This document shows, one piece after another, positions 9,615-24,110 of a stretch of DNA of 64,000 nt (positions are counted from its first letter, which is position 1; each line of letters opens with the position of its first letter). The DNA is from Rummeliibacillus sp. POC4 (GTDB lineage Bacteria; Bacillota; Bacilli; Bacillales_A; Planococcaceae): the NCBI RefSeq assembly GCF_003576525.1, contig NZ_QWUA01000005.1:1-64000 (forward strand), read 5' to 3'. A model generated the notes under the pieces. It was not told the DNA's origin. It saw only the letters and a program-made list of their open reading frames with translations, and searched no databases. The translations under genes and the position numbers were made by a program.

Positions 9615-11011
9615 ACGAAGAATGTGGAGTATTCGGTATTTGGGGGCATCCAAATCCTGCTCAAATAAGTTATTATGGCTTACACGCTCTTCAACACCGT
9701 GGTCAAGAGGGTGCTGGTATTGTCGTAACAGATGGCGAAAAGCTGCAAGCTGTAAAAGGTGAAGGCTTAGTTAACGAAGTGTTTACAGGAGATAAAATAG
9801 ATCAGCTTGAAGGGAAAGCTGCAATTGCTCATGTACGTTATGCAACTGCTGGTGGTGGTGGAATTGAAAACGTTCAACCATTGCTTTTCCGGTCATCTAC
9901 AGGAAGTCTTTCTATTGCTCACAATGGTAATTTGGTGAATGCGAATCATTTAAAAAAACATTTAGAAAGACAAGGAAGTATATTCCAAACAACTTCTGAT
10001 ACGGAAGTATTAGCTCATTTATTGAAGCGAAGTGGGTTTGGTTCTATGAATGAGCGGGCGAAAAATGCTCTAACGTTACTAAAAGGTGCTTATGCATTTT
10101 TAATCATGACAGAAGATGAGATGCTAGTTGCTTCAGATCCTCATGGATTGCGTCCTTTATCACTTGGAAAGCTAGATGATGCATGGGTAGTCGCTTCTGA
10201 AACATGTGCGTTTGACATTATTGGAGCGGAATTTATTCGTTCTGTTGAACCGGGTGAGCTAATAACAATCAATGATGAAGGATTGAAGTCAGAAAAGTTT
10301 GCGTACCCTGCAGAACGTGCTATTTGCACAATGGAATACGTTTACTTCTCTCGACCAGATTCAGATATCGACGGTATTAACATCCATATGGCACGTAAAC
10401 GTTTAGGAAAACAACTTGCAAAAGAGGCCAATATTGAAGCGGACGTTGTAACAGGAGTTCCTGACTCTAGTATTTCAGCAGCTATCGGTTTCTCAGAGGA
10501 AACGGGCATTCCGTATGAATTGGGATTGATCAAAAACCGCTATGTTGGTCGTACGTTTATCCAACCTTCTCAAGAAATGCGTGAAAAAGGCGTTAAGATG
10601 AAACTCTCACCAGTTCGTCAAGTGGTCCAAGGTAAGAGGGTAGTGATGGTAGACGACTCGATTGTACGTGGTACGACTTCAAGACGTATTGTGAATATGT
10701 TAAAGGATGCCGGTGCAAAAGAAGTACATGTTGTTATTAGTTCACCACCTATGACGAATCCATGTTATTACGGGATTGATACTTCTACACATGAAGAGCT
10801 GATTGCATCAAACCATAGTGTTGAAGAGATTCGTGAAGCAATCGGAGCGGATTCATTGACTTATTTATCAGTAGAAGGAATGGTCGAAGCGATTGGCAGA
10901 ACGGATGAAGGTCAAAATTGCGGGCATTGTCTAGCTTGTTTTACAGGAAAATATCCGACAGAGATTTTCCCAGATACAATCTTGCCACACGAAAAAGAAT
11001 TGGTACATTAA
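9590..11011 (+). CDS. purF: Amidophosphoribosyltransferase PurF
   Basis: The first committed step: PRPP plus glutamine to phosphoribosylamine. The start at 9590 gives [11 protein letters not shown] followed by Cys12, which becomes the N-terminal nucleophile after removal of an 11-residue propeptide, as in B. subtilis. The PRTase motif is [15 protein letters not shown]. Cysteines in RAICTME, NPCYYG and CGHCLAC match the 4Fe-4S ligands, which make the enzyme oxygen-labile. AAGGAG lies just before the start. An upstream ATG at 9572 is in frame but lacks the site and spoils the propeptide. Confidence 0.96.
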   Translation: MLGEIRGLNEECGVFGIWGHPNPAQISYYGLHALQHRGQEGAGIVVTDGEKLQAVKGEGLVNEVFTGDKIDQLEGKAAIAHVRYATAGGGGIENVQPLLFRSSTGSLSIAHNGNLVNANHLKKHLERQGSIFQTTSDTEVLAHLLKRSGFGSMNERAKNALTLLKGAYAFLIMTEDEMLVASDPHGLRPLSLGKLDDAWVVASETCAFDIIGAEFIRSVEPGELITINDEGLKSEKFAYPAERAICTMEYVYFSRPDSDIDGINIHMARKRLGKQLAKEANIEADVVTGVPDSSISAAIGFSEETGIPYELGLIKNRYVGRTFIQPSQEMREKGVKMKLSPVRQVVQGKRVVMVDDSIVRGTTSRRIVNMLKDAGAKEVHVVISSPPMTNPCYYGIDTSTHEELIASNHSVEEIREAIGADSLTYLSVEGMVEAIGRTDEGQNCGHCLACFTGKYPTEIFPDTILPHEKELVH

Positions 11012-11029
11012 TCAAAGGAGGAAGACATC

Positions 11030-12085
11030 ATGTCAAAAGCATATGAACAAGCAGGTGTGAATATCGAAGCAGGTTACGAAGCTGTGCAACGTATGAAATC
11101 ACATGTAGAACGTACAGCACGTAAAGGGATATTAGGTACATTTGGTGGCTTCGGTGGCATGTTCGATTTGTCTGAATTGAACTTGAAAGAACCAGTTCTT
11201 ATTTCTGGAACAGATGGTGTGGGAACAAAACTAAAACTTGCTTTTATGTTGGATCAACACGACACGATAGGTATTGACTGTGTAGCCATGTGCGTTAATG
11301 ATATCGTAGCGCAAGGGGCAGAACCACTGTATTTCTTAGACTACGTTGCTGTTGGTAAAGCTGATCCTGCAAAAATTGAGAGCATAGTAAAAGGTGTAGC
11401 TGATGGGTGTGTACAATCTGGTGCGGCATTAATCGGTGGAGAAACAGCAGAGATGCCAGGGCTTTATGATATTCATGAATATGATTTAGCAGGTTTTGCA
11501 GTAGGGGCTGCTGAAAAAGAGAATATTGTAACAGGGGAGCGTATTACAGAAGGTGACGTTTTAGTAGGACTTGCTTCAAGTGGAGTCCATTCTAATGGGT
11601 ATTCACTAGTACGTAAGCTTGTGTTCAATGATGCTGGTTTAACACCAGATACTGTTGTTGAAGGTTTTGAGGAACTTGGCCCAATTGGTGAAGCGTTACT
11701 TACACCAACCAAAATCTATGCTAAGCCTGTTCTTCAAATGTTAAAAGAGTGCGATATTCATGGTATGGCTCATATAACTGGAGGAGGTTTCTATGAGAAT
11801 CTTCCACGTATGATGCCAGAAGGACTTGCAACTGCTATTGACTTAGGTTCATGGCCTGTATTGCCAATCTTTGAATATTTAAAACTACAAGGCAATTTAC
11901 AACAACGTGATTTATATAATGTTTTCAATATGGGGATTGGCTTCGTATTGGCAGTACCTGCAGCAGAATCCAATCGTGTCATTGCAATTGCACAAGAGCA
12001 TGGTGAAAAAGCTTATACAATCGGTCGTGTCGTTGAAGGAAAAGGGGTTATTTTCAACGGTGAACATGATGGGAGTTTAGTATAA
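11030..12085 (+). CDS. purM: AIR synthase PurM
   Basis: Phosphoribosylformylglycinamidine cyclo-ligase, ATP-dependent closure of FGAM to AIR. It has 351 residues. Family features are [13 protein letters not shown], the glycine-rich ATP region [13 protein letters not shown] and [13 protein letters not shown]. The start is ATG after AAAGGAGGAAG. The stop overlaps purN by one base (TAATG), a common coupling arrangement. Confidence 0.96.
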   Translation: MSKAYEQAGVNIEAGYEAVQRMKSHVERTARKGILGTFGGFGGMFDLSELNLKEPVLISGTDGVGTKLKLAFMLDQHDTIGIDCVAMCVNDIVAQGAEPLYFLDYVAVGKADPAKIESIVKGVADGCVQSGAALIGGETAEMPGLYDIHEYDLAGFAVGAAEKENIVTGERITEGDVLVGLASSGVHSNGYSLVRKLVFNDAGLTPDTVVEGFEELGPIGEALLTPTKIYAKPVLQMLKECDIHGMAHITGGGFYENLPRMMPEGLATAIDLGSWPVLPIFEYLKLQGNLQQRDLYNVFNMGIGFVLAVPAAESNRVIAIAQEHGEKAYTIGRVVEGKGVIFNGEHDGSLV

Positions 12086-12654
12086 TGGAAAAAAAGGCAT
12101 CTATTGCAGTATTTGCTTCAGGTAGTGGTTCTAATTTTCAAGCAATTCAGGAAAATATTGAAAATGGACAATTACAAGCTACGATCGAATTAGTAGTAAC
12201 GGATCATCCAGATGCTTATGTTACAACACGCGCAAAAGAAAAAGGTATTCCGGTATTAGCACTAAATCCAAAAAATTTCGAAACAAAAGAAGATTATGAA
12301 AAGAAAATCTTAAAGGTGTTACAAGAGTTAAAAGTAGAATGGTTGGTTCTTGCAGGGTATATGCGTTTGGTTGGAAAGACATTGTTATCCGCTTTTCCAT
12401 CCAGAATAGTTAATATACATCCATCACTGTTACCGTCTTTTCCTGGAAAAGACGCCATTGGACAAGCGATAAATCACGGTGTAAAAGTAACAGGCGTTAC
12501 AGTCCACTTTGTAGATGAAGGTATGGACACAGGTAAGATTATTATGCAAAGAGCCGTTAATGTCATCGACTGTGATCCAGTAAAAACAGAAAAAGCGATT
12601 CATGAAGTAGAACACGAGATTTACTCAGCTGCATTGCAATTGTTATTAAAATAA
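12085..12654 (+). CDS. purN: GAR transformylase PurN
   Basis: Folate-dependent phosphoribosylglycinamide formyltransferase, 189 residues. The N-terminus ASGSGSNFQAI binds the substrate phosphate. The active-site segment RIVNIHPSLLPSFPG carries the catalytic Asn and His, and GVTVHFVDEGMDTG carries the catalytic Asp. No purT is seen in the window. It shares one base with the end of purM and lies 66 bases before purH. Confidence 0.96.
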   Translation: MEKKASIAVFASGSGSNFQAIQENIENGQLQATIELVVTDHPDAYVTTRAKEKGIPVLALNPKNFETKEDYEKKILKVLQELKVEWLVLAGYMRLVGKTLLSAFPSRIVNIHPSLLPSFPGKDAIGQAINHGVKVTGVTVHFVDEGMDTGKIIMQRAVNVIDCDPVKTEKAIHEVEHEIYSAALQLLLK

Positions 12655-12720
12655 TAAGGCTATTATAGTCGAAATCTACATACCAGCATATTGTTGGCTA
12701 AACTCAAGGAGGAAATTGTT

Positions 12721-14256
12721 GTGTCAAAACGTGCGTTAATTAGTGTCTCTGATAAATCAGGTATCTTAGAATTTGCAAAAGAATTAGAGGCTTTAGACTA
12801 TGAAATCTTATCGACTGGTGGAACTAAAAAACACTTACAAGAAAACGGAGTAAAAGTTACATCTGTAGATGAAGTAACAAAATTCCCAGAAATCTTAGGT
12901 GGACGTGTCAAAACGTTAAATCCTATGATTCATGGTGGACTTCTTGCAAAATATGACGATCCAGAGCATCAAGCTCAAATGCAAGAGCATGGTATCGAAC
13001 CAATCGAAATTGTATGTGTAAACCTATATCCATTTGTTGAAACCATTTCAAAACCAAATGTCGAATTTGCAGATGCAATTGAAAATATCGATATTGGTGG
13101 TCCTACAATGCTACGTTCAGCTGCCAAAAACCAAAAGTACGTAACTGTAATTGTAGATGCTAATGATTATCCTAAAGTACTTGAAGAGTTGAAAGCAAAT
13201 GGGGCAACAACACTTGAAACACGCCGTCATCTAGCAGCTAAAGTATTCCGCCATACAGCTGCATATGATTCATACATTTCAAATTACTTAACAGATTATT
13301 TAGGTGAAGAATTCCCTGAACAACTAACATTAACATACGAGCTAAAACAACCACTTCGCTATGGCGAAAATCCTCACCAAAAAGCAGCATTTTATCAAAA
13401 ACGTCTTGGTTCAGATTTCTCCATTGCATATGCTGAACAACTGCATGGAAAAGAACTTTCTTATAACAATATTCAAGATGCAAATGCTGCACTTCAAATT
13501 ATTAAAGAGTTCAAACAACCAGCTGCTGTTGCAGTAAAACATATGAATCCTTGTGGTGTTGGTAGTGGTGAAACCATTGCACAAGCATTTAACGAAGCTT
13601 ATGAAGCAGACTCAACATCTATATTCGGTGGAATCGTAGCACTTAACCGTGAAGTAGATGCAGAAACGGCTGAAAAACTTGCTAGTATCTTCTTAGAAAT
13701 TATTATTGCACCAGGGTTCACAGAAGCAGCAATTGAAAAATTAACTGTTAAGAAAAATGTTCGCCTACTAAAAATCTCATTTGATCAACAAAAACGTGAT
13801 CAATTCAATACAGTATCTGTTGAAGGTGGATTGCTTGTTCAAGAACCAGATCGTAAAGGATTTGATGATGCAGAAATTACAGTAACATCTGAACGTCAAC
13901 CAACTGAACAAGAATGGGAAGCTTTAAAATTAGGTTGGTCTGTCGTAAAACATGTAAAATCTAACGCAATTGTGGTAACAGATGACAAAATGACTTTAGG
14001 AGTAGGCGCTGGACAAATGAACCGCGTAGGCTCAGCTAAAATTGCATTGGAACAAGCAGGTGAAAAAGCAAAAGGAGCAGCTTTAGCATCAGATGCTTTC
14101 TTCCCAATGCCTGATACAGTAGAAGAAGCAGCAAAGGCTGGTATTACAGCAATTATTCATCCGGGAGGATCAAAGCGCGATCAAGATTCAATCGATGTAG
14201 CAAATAAATACGGCATCGCTATGGTTACAACAGGAGTACGTCATTTTAAACACTAA
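12721..14256 (+). CDS. purH: Bifunctional AICAR transformylase/IMP cyclohydrolase PurH
   Basis: Carries out the last two steps to IMP. The start is GTG at 12721, after AAGGAGGAAATTGTT, giving 511 residues (B. subtilis about 512); an in-frame ATG at 12691 lacks a site. The N-terminal cyclohydrolase (MGS-like) domain covers about 1-145 with [12 protein letters not shown] and STGGTKKHL. The C-terminal transformylase shows [13 protein letters not shown] and the [11 protein letters not shown] catalytic Lys-His region. Confidence 0.96.
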   Translation: MSKRALISVSDKSGILEFAKELEALDYEILSTGGTKKHLQENGVKVTSVDEVTKFPEILGGRVKTLNPMIHGGLLAKYDDPEHQAQMQEHGIEPIEIVCVNLYPFVETISKPNVEFADAIENIDIGGPTMLRSAAKNQKYVTVIVDANDYPKVLEELKANGATTLETRRHLAAKVFRHTAAYDSYISNYLTDYLGEEFPEQLTLTYELKQPLRYGENPHQKAAFYQKRLGSDFSIAYAEQLHGKELSYNNIQDANAALQIIKEFKQPAAVAVKHMNPCGVGSGETIAQAFNEAYEADSTSIFGGIVALNREVDAETAEKLASIFLEIIIAPGFTEAAIEKLTVKKNVRLLKISFDQQKRDQFNTVSVEGGLLVQEPDRKGFDDAEITVTSERQPTEQEWEALKLGWSVVKHVKSNAIVVTDDKMTLGVGAGQMNRVGSAKIALEQAGEKAKGAALASDAFFPMPDTVEEAAKAGITAIIHPGGSKRDQDSIDVANKYGIAMVTTGVRHFKH

Positions 14257-14302
14257 ACTATTAAGAATGACTATTTTTTAAGATTTTTAACAAATATTTC
14301 AT

Positions 14303-14340
14303 AAAAAGAACACGCCAGAAATTTGAGCGTGTTTCTTTTA
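14303..14340 (+). terminator. Hairpin between purH and purD
   Basis: AAGAACACGC pairs with GCGTGTTTCTT with one bulged T, and the 3' arm runs into CTTTTA. It has the form of a weak intrinsic terminator or processing hairpin in the only gap (101 bases) of the pur operon, so purD may be transcribed at a lower level than purE-H. Confidence 0.5.
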
Positions 14341-14357
14341 CATAAGGGGGACTCTAG

Positions 14358-15629
14358 TTGAATATTTTAGTTATAGGCAGTGGAGGTCGAGAGCATGCGA
14401 TTGCAAAACAATTTGCTCATTCTCCATCTGTTCAAAATGTATTTGTCGCACCAGGTAATGATGGGATGGTACATGATGCTACTTGTGTCAAAATTGCTTC
14501 CACCGATTTTGATGCATTGATTACTTTTGCAAAGAAAAATAGCATTGATTTGACTTTTGTGGGTCCTGAACAACCTTTAGCTGAAGGAATTGTTGATGCG
14601 TTTACTGCCGAAGGATTACTAATTTTTGGGCCGACTAAAGCTGCTGCTCGAATTGAAGGTAGTAAATCATTTGCAAAAGAAATAATGCAAAAATATAATA
14701 TTCCAACAGCAGCTTATGCAACATTTACAGATGCAGAACAGGCAACTTTGTATATTCAAAAAATAGGGGCACCTATTGTAGTAAAAGCAGATGGTCTTGC
14801 TGCTGGTAAGGGCGTAATTGTAGCGATGACTGAACAAGAGGCAATTGAAGCTGTCCAAGATATGATTGGTAACCAACGGTTTGGAGAATCGTCTTCTCGT
14901 GTTGTGATTGAAGAATTTTTAGAGGGTGAAGAATTCTCATATATGTCATTTGTGCACAATGGACAAATTTATCCAATGGTTATTGCACAAGATCATAAAC
15001 GTGCATATGACGGTGATAAAGGTCCAAATACCGGGGGAATGGGTGCGTATTCACCAGTTCCACAAATTTCTGATGATGTAATTCAACGCGCTTATAGTGA
15101 AATTGTAGAACCTACGGTAAAAGCAATGACTGCAGAGGGAACGCCATTTACGGGAATCTTGTATGCCGGGCTAATTTTAACAGAGGAAGGCCCAAAAGTC
15201 ATCGAGTTTAATGCACGTTTTGGGGATCCTGAAACACAAGTTGTGTTACCAAGAATGACTTCAGATTTTGGCGAATTTATGATGGCTTTAATGCATGAAC
15301 AACCATTTGAACTAACATGGTCACAAGAGGCAATGTTGGGGGTAGTAATTGCTTCTGAAGGCTATCCTGGTGAAGTGATAAAGGGAAAACAACTTCCGGA
15401 TTTAACAGAATTGTCACAAAACTTTTTAGTCTTCCATGCAGGAACTAAAGGACAAGATGACCAATATATAGGGAATGGTGGTCGTGTATTACTAGTAGCA
15501 GCAAAAGCATCATCATTAAAAGAAGCTCAACAAATCGTTTATCAGGGATTAGCGAAGGAAGATTGGAATGGATTTTTCTATCGCAAAGATATTGGATGGA
15601 GAAACTTAAAAGAAGAAAGTGTTCGATAA
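14358..15629 (+). CDS. purD: GAR synthetase PurD
   Basis: ATP-grasp ligase joining phosphoribosylamine and glycine, 423 residues. The N-terminus VIGSGGREHAIAKQF is the family signature. GPTKAAARIEGSKSFAK and KADGLAAGKGVIVA lie in the ATP-grasp fold, and EFNARFGDPETQVVLPR near residue 290 holds the metal ligands. It starts with TTG at 14358, with AAGGGGG eight bases upstream. Last gene of the pur operon, separated from purH by 101 bases with a hairpin. Confidence 0.95.
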   Translation: MNILVIGSGGREHAIAKQFAHSPSVQNVFVAPGNDGMVHDATCVKIASTDFDALITFAKKNSIDLTFVGPEQPLAEGIVDAFTAEGLLIFGPTKAAARIEGSKSFAKEIMQKYNIPTAAYATFTDAEQATLYIQKIGAPIVVKADGLAAGKGVIVAMTEQEAIEAVQDMIGNQRFGESSSRVVIEEFLEGEEFSYMSFVHNGQIYPMVIAQDHKRAYDGDKGPNTGGMGAYSPVPQISDDVIQRAYSEIVEPTVKAMTAEGTPFTGILYAGLILTEEGPKVIEFNARFGDPETQVVLPRMTSDFGEFMMALMHEQPFELTWSQEAMLGVVIASEGYPGEVIKGKQLPDLTELSQNFLVFHAGTKGQDDQYIGNGGRVLLVAAKASSLKEAQQIVYQGLAKEDWNGFFYRKDIGWRNLKEESVR

Positions 15630-15737
15630 GAATTTTATATAAAATGGGATATTGGAAAATGATATTTTAAAACATTAAACCAAATCCCGATGGAATATAG
15701 ATACTCCTCGTCTCATACTTAAAAGAAAAGTTTAAAA

Positions 15738-15766
15738 AACTGCCCGAATTAACTTCGGGCAGTTCA
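15738..15766 (-). terminator. Terminator, mainly for the minus-strand gene
   Basis: The perfect 11-bp stem AACTGCCCGAA/TTCGGGCAGTT reads into a run of six T on the minus strand. It ends the minus-strand gene and probably also stops purD readthrough. Confidence 0.85.
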
Positions 15767-15768
15767 CT

Positions 15769-16506
15769 TTACGATTGTCCTGTCGTTCCTTTTGATTTGG
15801 ATTGCTGGTTAGAATTAGGCTGCTGGTTTTGGTTTGATTTGTTTTGGCTGGAATTAGCCTGTTGATTTTGCTTGTTTTGTTGACCAGAGCTAGCTTGTTG
15901 GCTAGAATTTGTTTTCTGGCTAGAAGCAGAAGACTGTTGGGAGTTGTTTTGAGAATTAGCTTGCTGCTTGTTTTGTTGTTGGGAATTACCTGAAGTGTTT
16001 GACATAGCAGAGTTTGTTATGTCTTTTACAATTTGCGTAACACCAGACAATGGATTATTCCCAGAGGATGTTCCAGCTCCTCCCATTACAGCAGAAGCTA
16101 CTGCACTAAGTGTAGAATCCATACCAGAACTAGAATTTGATCCAGAACCGGAACTAGAAGAATTAGAGCTAGATCCAAAACCAGAGCTTGAACCAGAATT
16201 AGAGCTTGAGCTTGAACCGGATTTAGAACTTGATCCAGAACCTGCACCTGCTACTGAAGCCATGCCAGAGAGTCCTGTCTGCATTTCGCTCAAAAGTGAA
16301 GAAATAGAATTATTTAATACAGCCTTTGTAGGGCAATATTTTGAAATACCTTCTGCCATTTTCATCGCTCCAAAAATGATTAGAGCTCTTCCCTTTAAAC
16401 AATCAGGTTTACGTACAAGCTTGCTAATACCTAGAGCTGTACAAGTAGCACCACAAGCAAATCGAGTAAAAGCACCTTTTGCACTTAAGTTTTCTTCTAA
16501 AGCCAT
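15769..16506 (-). CDS. DUF2892-like membrane domain with Ser/Gly/Asn/Gln-rich tail
   Basis: A 245-residue protein of unknown function. Residues about 12-65 resemble the small YgaP/DUF2892 membrane domain: two weakly hydrophobic helices ending in GISKYCPTKAV, the place of the family's GHCP motif. Residues about 90-130 are almost pure Ser/Gly/Asn. Residues about 165-245 are Gln/Asn/Ser-rich with repeated QQN, SSQ and NKQ units. Such tails occur in spore-surface and secreted proteins, but no signal peptide or cell-wall anchor is seen. It is divergent from yerA. The start ATG at 16506 is preceded by GGTTGAGTAG, a modest site. The antisense strand is open over 15968-16528 only because of the repetitive codons. 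Confidence 0.65.
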   Translation of the reverse strand: MALEENLSAKGAFTRFACGATCTALGISKLVRKPDCLKGRALIIFGAMKMAEGISKYCPTKAVLNNSISSLLSEMQTGLSGMASVAGAGSGSSSKSGSSSSSNSGSSSGFGSSSNSSSSGSGSNSSSGMDSTLSAVASAVMGGAGTSSGNNPLSGVTQIVKDITNSAMSNTSGNSQQQNKQQANSQNNSQQSSASSQKTNSSQQASSGQQNKQNQQANSSQNKSNQNQQPNSNQQSKSKGTTGQS

Positions 16507-16675
16507 CTACTCAACCTCCAGTTTGTAAATAATATTAAAACTTACTTGTTTACTTGGCTTTCTCAAAGTGCTATGATACGATATAAAATATAATAAAAAC
16601 ATCTAAATAGAAATTTTCATTTATAAAATAATCGTGCCAAAAAAGCGCACACTTTTAAGAAAGGAGATGGATGAA

Positions 16676-18406
16676 ATGATTGATCCAGCGTGGAAAATTG
16701 GAGAAATTAGACAGCAAATTGCTGTTATAGATGGTAAAATTGCACCCAGCATTGTGTTAACGAATGCACGTTATTTACATAGCATGTATAAACGATGGAT
16801 GCAGGGGAATATTTGGATTTTAGAAGATCGCATAGTCTATGCAGGTCCTAAAATGCCAGCAAATACAAAAGGAACAGAAATCGTAAATGTGAAGGGACAA
16901 ACAATTGTTCCAGGCTATATCGAACCACATGTACATCCATTTCAACTTTATAATCCCCAATCATTAGCGGATTATTCTGCTCAACTAGGAACAACTACAT
17001 TCTTCTCAGACAACATGACATTCTTTTTAAAAATCAGCAACAAGAAAGCGTTTTCAATTTTAGACCAACTAAAACAATTACCATTTTCATTTTATTGGTG
17101 GGCTCGATTCGATTCACAAACAGAATTACTTCATGAACATGACTTATTTACAACTACATCTATCCATGAATGGTTGGAACGTCGAGATGTGTTATTAGGA
17201 GGAGAGTTAACCGGCTGGCCAAGATTAATAGCTGGTGATGATCAGATGCTTTATTGGTTACAAGTGGCAAAGTCATATGGTAAGAAGATTGAAGGACATT
17301 TACCTGGAGCATCTTCTCGTACTTTAGCGCGTATGAAATTGTTTGGAACAGATGGGGATCATGAATCTATGACACTAGAAGAAGTAGAGAATAGAATACT
17401 TCATGGTTATGCTGTTACATTGAGACATTCTTCAATACGCCCTGATTTACCAAATCTTCTAAAAGAAATTTTAGATAAAGATTTAGATATTTTTGATCAT
17501 TTGATGATGACAACAGATGGAGCAACTCCATCATTTTATGAAAACGGGCTAATGGATCAATGTATCCAAATCGCACTAGATGCGGGTGTTAATCCGATTG
17601 ATGCGTATCAAATGGCAGCATATAATGTCGCTCGTTATTACAATATGACTGATCTTCATGGCTTTATAGCAACAGGCCGCTATGCAACATTGAATATATT
17701 ACAAGATGAATATCATCCAGTACCTTTAAGTGTTTTATCAAAAGGCGTATGGCTAAAACGTGATGGTAAAAAGGTACAATCTTTGGATGGTACTGATTTT
17801 TCTGCATTAGGTTCTTTAGATATTGATTTTGATATTACAGAAGAAGACTGTCAGTTTTCAATGCCATTCGGAATAGAAATGGTAAATGATGTGATTACAA
17901 AACCGTACAAAGTATCTGTGCATACTAATGATGGACATTTAAGTGAAGAGCATGATGAATGTTATTTAATGTTGATCGATCGTCAAGGAAAATGGCGCGT
18001 TAATACATTGATTAAAGGTTTCGCAAATAAACTACAAGGCTTTGCATCTTCGTATTCTTGCACTGGGGATATCATATTAATAGGGAAAGATATTCAGGCA
18101 ATGTTACAGGCATTCCGCGTGATGAAAGAGATGGATGGCGGAATTGTCATTGTTGAAAATGGAGAGGTCGTCGAACGCTTGCCGTTACCAATTGGTGGAG
18201 GACTTTCAGCTGAACCTCTAGAAAAGCTAATTGAGCAAGAAAAAGCACTAAAAGTTGCATTAGCAGAACGAGGATATCCACATGGAGATGCGATTTATAC
18301 GTTACTATTTTTGCAATCTACACATTTACCATATATTCGAATTACACAAAGAGGCATTTTCGATGTGATGAAGAAAAAGGTCCTATTTCCGTCTGTAATG
18401 AGATAG
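16676..18406 (+). CDS. yerA: Adenine deaminase-related amidohydrolase YerA
   Basis: Cytoplasmic metal-dependent hydrolase of the adenine deaminase family. The metal-binding start VPGYIEPHVHPFQLYNPQ is clear, and later family regions include GGELTGWPRLIAGDDQM, GHLPGASSRTLARMKLFGTDGDHE and DGATPSFYENG. The C-terminus LPYIRITQRGIFDVMKKKV matches B. subtilis YerA closely. The start at 16676 is set by AAGGAG nine bases upstream and gives 576 residues; an in-frame GTG at 16634 has no site. Activity on adenine is not proven for YerA-type members. The B. subtilis neighbour yerB is absent here. Confidence 0.88.
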   Translation: MIDPAWKIGEIRQQIAVIDGKIAPSIVLTNARYLHSMYKRWMQGNIWILEDRIVYAGPKMPANTKGTEIVNVKGQTIVPGYIEPHVHPFQLYNPQSLADYSAQLGTTTFFSDNMTFFLKISNKKAFSILDQLKQLPFSFYWWARFDSQTELLHEHDLFTTTSIHEWLERRDVLLGGELTGWPRLIAGDDQMLYWLQVAKSYGKKIEGHLPGASSRTLARMKLFGTDGDHESMTLEEVENRILHGYAVTLRHSSIRPDLPNLLKEILDKDLDIFDHLMMTTDGATPSFYENGLMDQCIQIALDAGVNPIDAYQMAAYNVARYYNMTDLHGFIATGRYATLNILQDEYHPVPLSVLSKGVWLKRDGKKVQSLDGTDFSALGSLDIDFDITEEDCQFSMPFGIEMVNDVITKPYKVSVHTNDGHLSEEHDECYLMLIDRQGKWRVNTLIKGFANKLQGFASSYSCTGDIILIGKDIQAMLQAFRVMKEMDGGIVIVENGEVVERLPLPIGGGLSAEPLEKLIEQEKALKVALAERGYPHGDAIYTLLFLQSTHLPYIRITQRGIFDVMKKKVLFPSVMR

Positions 18407-18426
18407 TAGTGCTTTAAAGCGTTAAA

Positions 18427-18456
18427 TTGAAATTCACATCTACATGATGGTAAAAT
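18427..18456 (+). promoter_or_regulatory. Probable sigma-A promoter of yerC
   Basis: TTGAAA (18427-18432), an 18-base spacer and TAAAAT (18451-18456). Transcription would start near 18463, giving a leader of about 145 bases before yerC. Confidence 0.55.
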
Positions 18457-18551
18457 GTTTATGATAAGATATATCGATGTTTAAGGGAAGCGGCGAACTT
18501 AAAAACATGCAACATTTGTGTATGTTTTGTCCATCATGGGATCAACTTAAA

Positions 18552-18595
18552 CCTTCCAATCCTGGACTAAATCGCTAGGAACCCAAATAGGAAGG
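18552..18595 (+). promoter_or_regulatory. Leader hairpin that covers the yerC ribosome binding site
   Basis: CCTTCC (18552-18557) pairs with GGAAGG (18590-18595), which is the 5' part of the yerC Shine-Dalgarno sequence GGAAGGAGG. Inside it TCCTGG (18560-18565) pairs with CTAGGA (18575-18580). An internal loop AA/ACCCAAATA separates the two helices. Upstream, GGGAAG near 18484 could compete for CTTCC, and a second hairpin is formed by AAACATGCA/TGTATGTTT. The layout looks like a translational switch; no known riboswitch class was recognised. Confidence 0.5.
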
Positions 18596-18607
18596 AGGAA
18601 ATGGTAA

Positions 18608-18925
18608 ATGCAAATTGAGAAAATAAAAGGCCATCAAACAGACCAACTATTTAAAGCTGTATTAGAATTAAATAATATAGAAGAATGTTATAAGTTCTTT
18701 GACGATTTATGTACAATCAGTGAAATTCAATCATTAGCGCAACGTTTTGAAGTGGCGCATTTATTACGTTTGAAAAAAACTTATGAAACGATAAAAAAAG
18801 AAACAGGTGCATCTACTGCAACAATTTCTCGTGTACGCAGATGTTTTGATTATGGAAATGATACTTATGATGAGATGTTGGGACGTCTTTATCCAGACGA
18901 AAAGCCTTTCCAAGCTCCTAAATAA
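18608..18925 (+). CDS. yerC: YerC/YecD family TrpR-related regulator
   Basis: A 105-residue DNA-binding protein of the TrpR fold. FDDLCTISEIQSLAQRFEVAHLL is the conserved helical core, and TYETIKKETGASTATISRVRRCF is the helix-turn-helix. The ligand and regulon cannot be read from the sequence; comparative work on this family has pointed to amino acid (histidine) metabolism, which I recall but cannot check here. The start is ATG after GGAAGGAGGAAATGGTAA. The leader carries a hairpin over this site. Confidence 0.9.
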   Translation: MQIEKIKGHQTDQLFKAVLELNNIEECYKFFDDLCTISEIQSLAQRFEVAHLLRLKKTYETIKKETGASTATISRVRRCFDYGNDTYDEMLGRLYPDEKPFQAPK

Positions 18926-18960
18926 GACCAACTTTTGAATGTACGAACATAAGGATTAAG

Positions 18961-18988
18961 AAACTGAACAGATTCTGTTCAGTTTTTT
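18961..18988 (+). terminator. Terminator after yerC
   Basis: The 10-bp stem AACTGAACAG/CTGTTCAGTT with a 3-base loop is followed by six T. Confidence 0.92.
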
Positions 18989-19083
18989 CCGTTTTAAGAT
19001 GATAAACTACTTCGCTAATAGTAGCTAAAGGGATGTTTTGTGTATACTGTTAAGAGACAGAAATATAGTTAGGTGGGGAATGT

Positions 19084-19782
19084 ATGGAGATAAAAAATTG
19101 GCAGCATGTGTTCAAAGTAGATCCGGCAAAAGAAATATCAGATGAAGACCTTGAAGCATTGTGTGAATCAGGAACAGATGCCATTATAGTAGGAGGAACC
19201 GACGATGTAACAATTGATGGAGTTCTTGATTTATTAGCTCGTATTCGTCGTTTTACAGTTCCTGTGGCATTGGAAATTTCTAATTTAGAATCAGTTATAC
19301 CAGGTTACGATTATTATTTAATCCCTACAGTATTAAATAGCGATGATACAACTTGGGTAAAAGATTTACATCACGAAGCTATTAAGGCATTTGGTGATGT
19401 AATGGTTTGGGATGAACTAATTGCAGAAGGATACTGCATTTTAAACAGTGATTGTAAGGCAGCTAAAGTGTCGAATGCAAAAACAGATTTAGATGTTGAT
19501 GATGTGATTGCATATGCAAGATTGGCTGAAAAGTTCTTTAGACTACCGGCTTTTTATATGGAATATAGCGGCACATATGGTGACCCAGAATTAGTTAAAA
19601 CGGTTAGTCAAGAACTTGAACAAACACAACTCATTTATGGTGGGGGCATTACTTCAATAGCTCAAGCTGAAGAGATGGCAGAACATGCAGATACAGTTGT
19701 TATTGGTAATGTCATTTATGACAATATTAAAACAGCCTTAAAAACAGTATTAGCAGTAAAATCAGTGAAAGAAAAATTATAA
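19084..19782 (+). CDS. pcrB: Heptaprenylglyceryl phosphate synthase PcrB
   Basis: Makes the archaeal-type ether lipid heptaprenylglyceryl phosphate from glycerol-1-phosphate and heptaprenyl diphosphate. This TIM-barrel enzyme of 232 residues shows the substrate motifs [14 protein letters not shown] near the N-terminus, [11 protein letters not shown] and [27 protein letters not shown], which forms the phosphate-binding end. Its position directly upstream of pcrA is conserved in Bacillales. The start is ATG after AGGTGGGG. Confidence 0.94.
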   Translation: MEIKNWQHVFKVDPAKEISDEDLEALCESGTDAIIVGGTDDVTIDGVLDLLARIRRFTVPVALEISNLESVIPGYDYYLIPTVLNSDDTTWVKDLHHEAIKAFGDVMVWDELIAEGYCILNSDCKAAKVSNAKTDLDVDDVIAYARLAEKFFRLPAFYMEYSGTYGDPELVKTVSQELEQTQLIYGGGITSIAQAEEMAEHADTVVIGNVIYDNIKTALKTVLAVKSVKEKL

Positions 19783-19824
19783 TAGAGTATAATTAGAACA
19801 AATGTTTGTATAAGGTGGTGCGTT

Positions 19825-24094
<4,270 letters not shown>

Positions 24095-24110
24095 AGGAGC
24101 TTTCAAGACT

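Noticed and set aside
15968-16528. Long open plus-strand frame (186 codons, Glu/Pro/Leu-rich) opposite the Ser/Gln-rich gene
   Set aside because: It is the antisense of repetitive Ser/Gly/Gln codons; no ribosome binding site, and the product is simple EPELE repeats mirroring the real gene.
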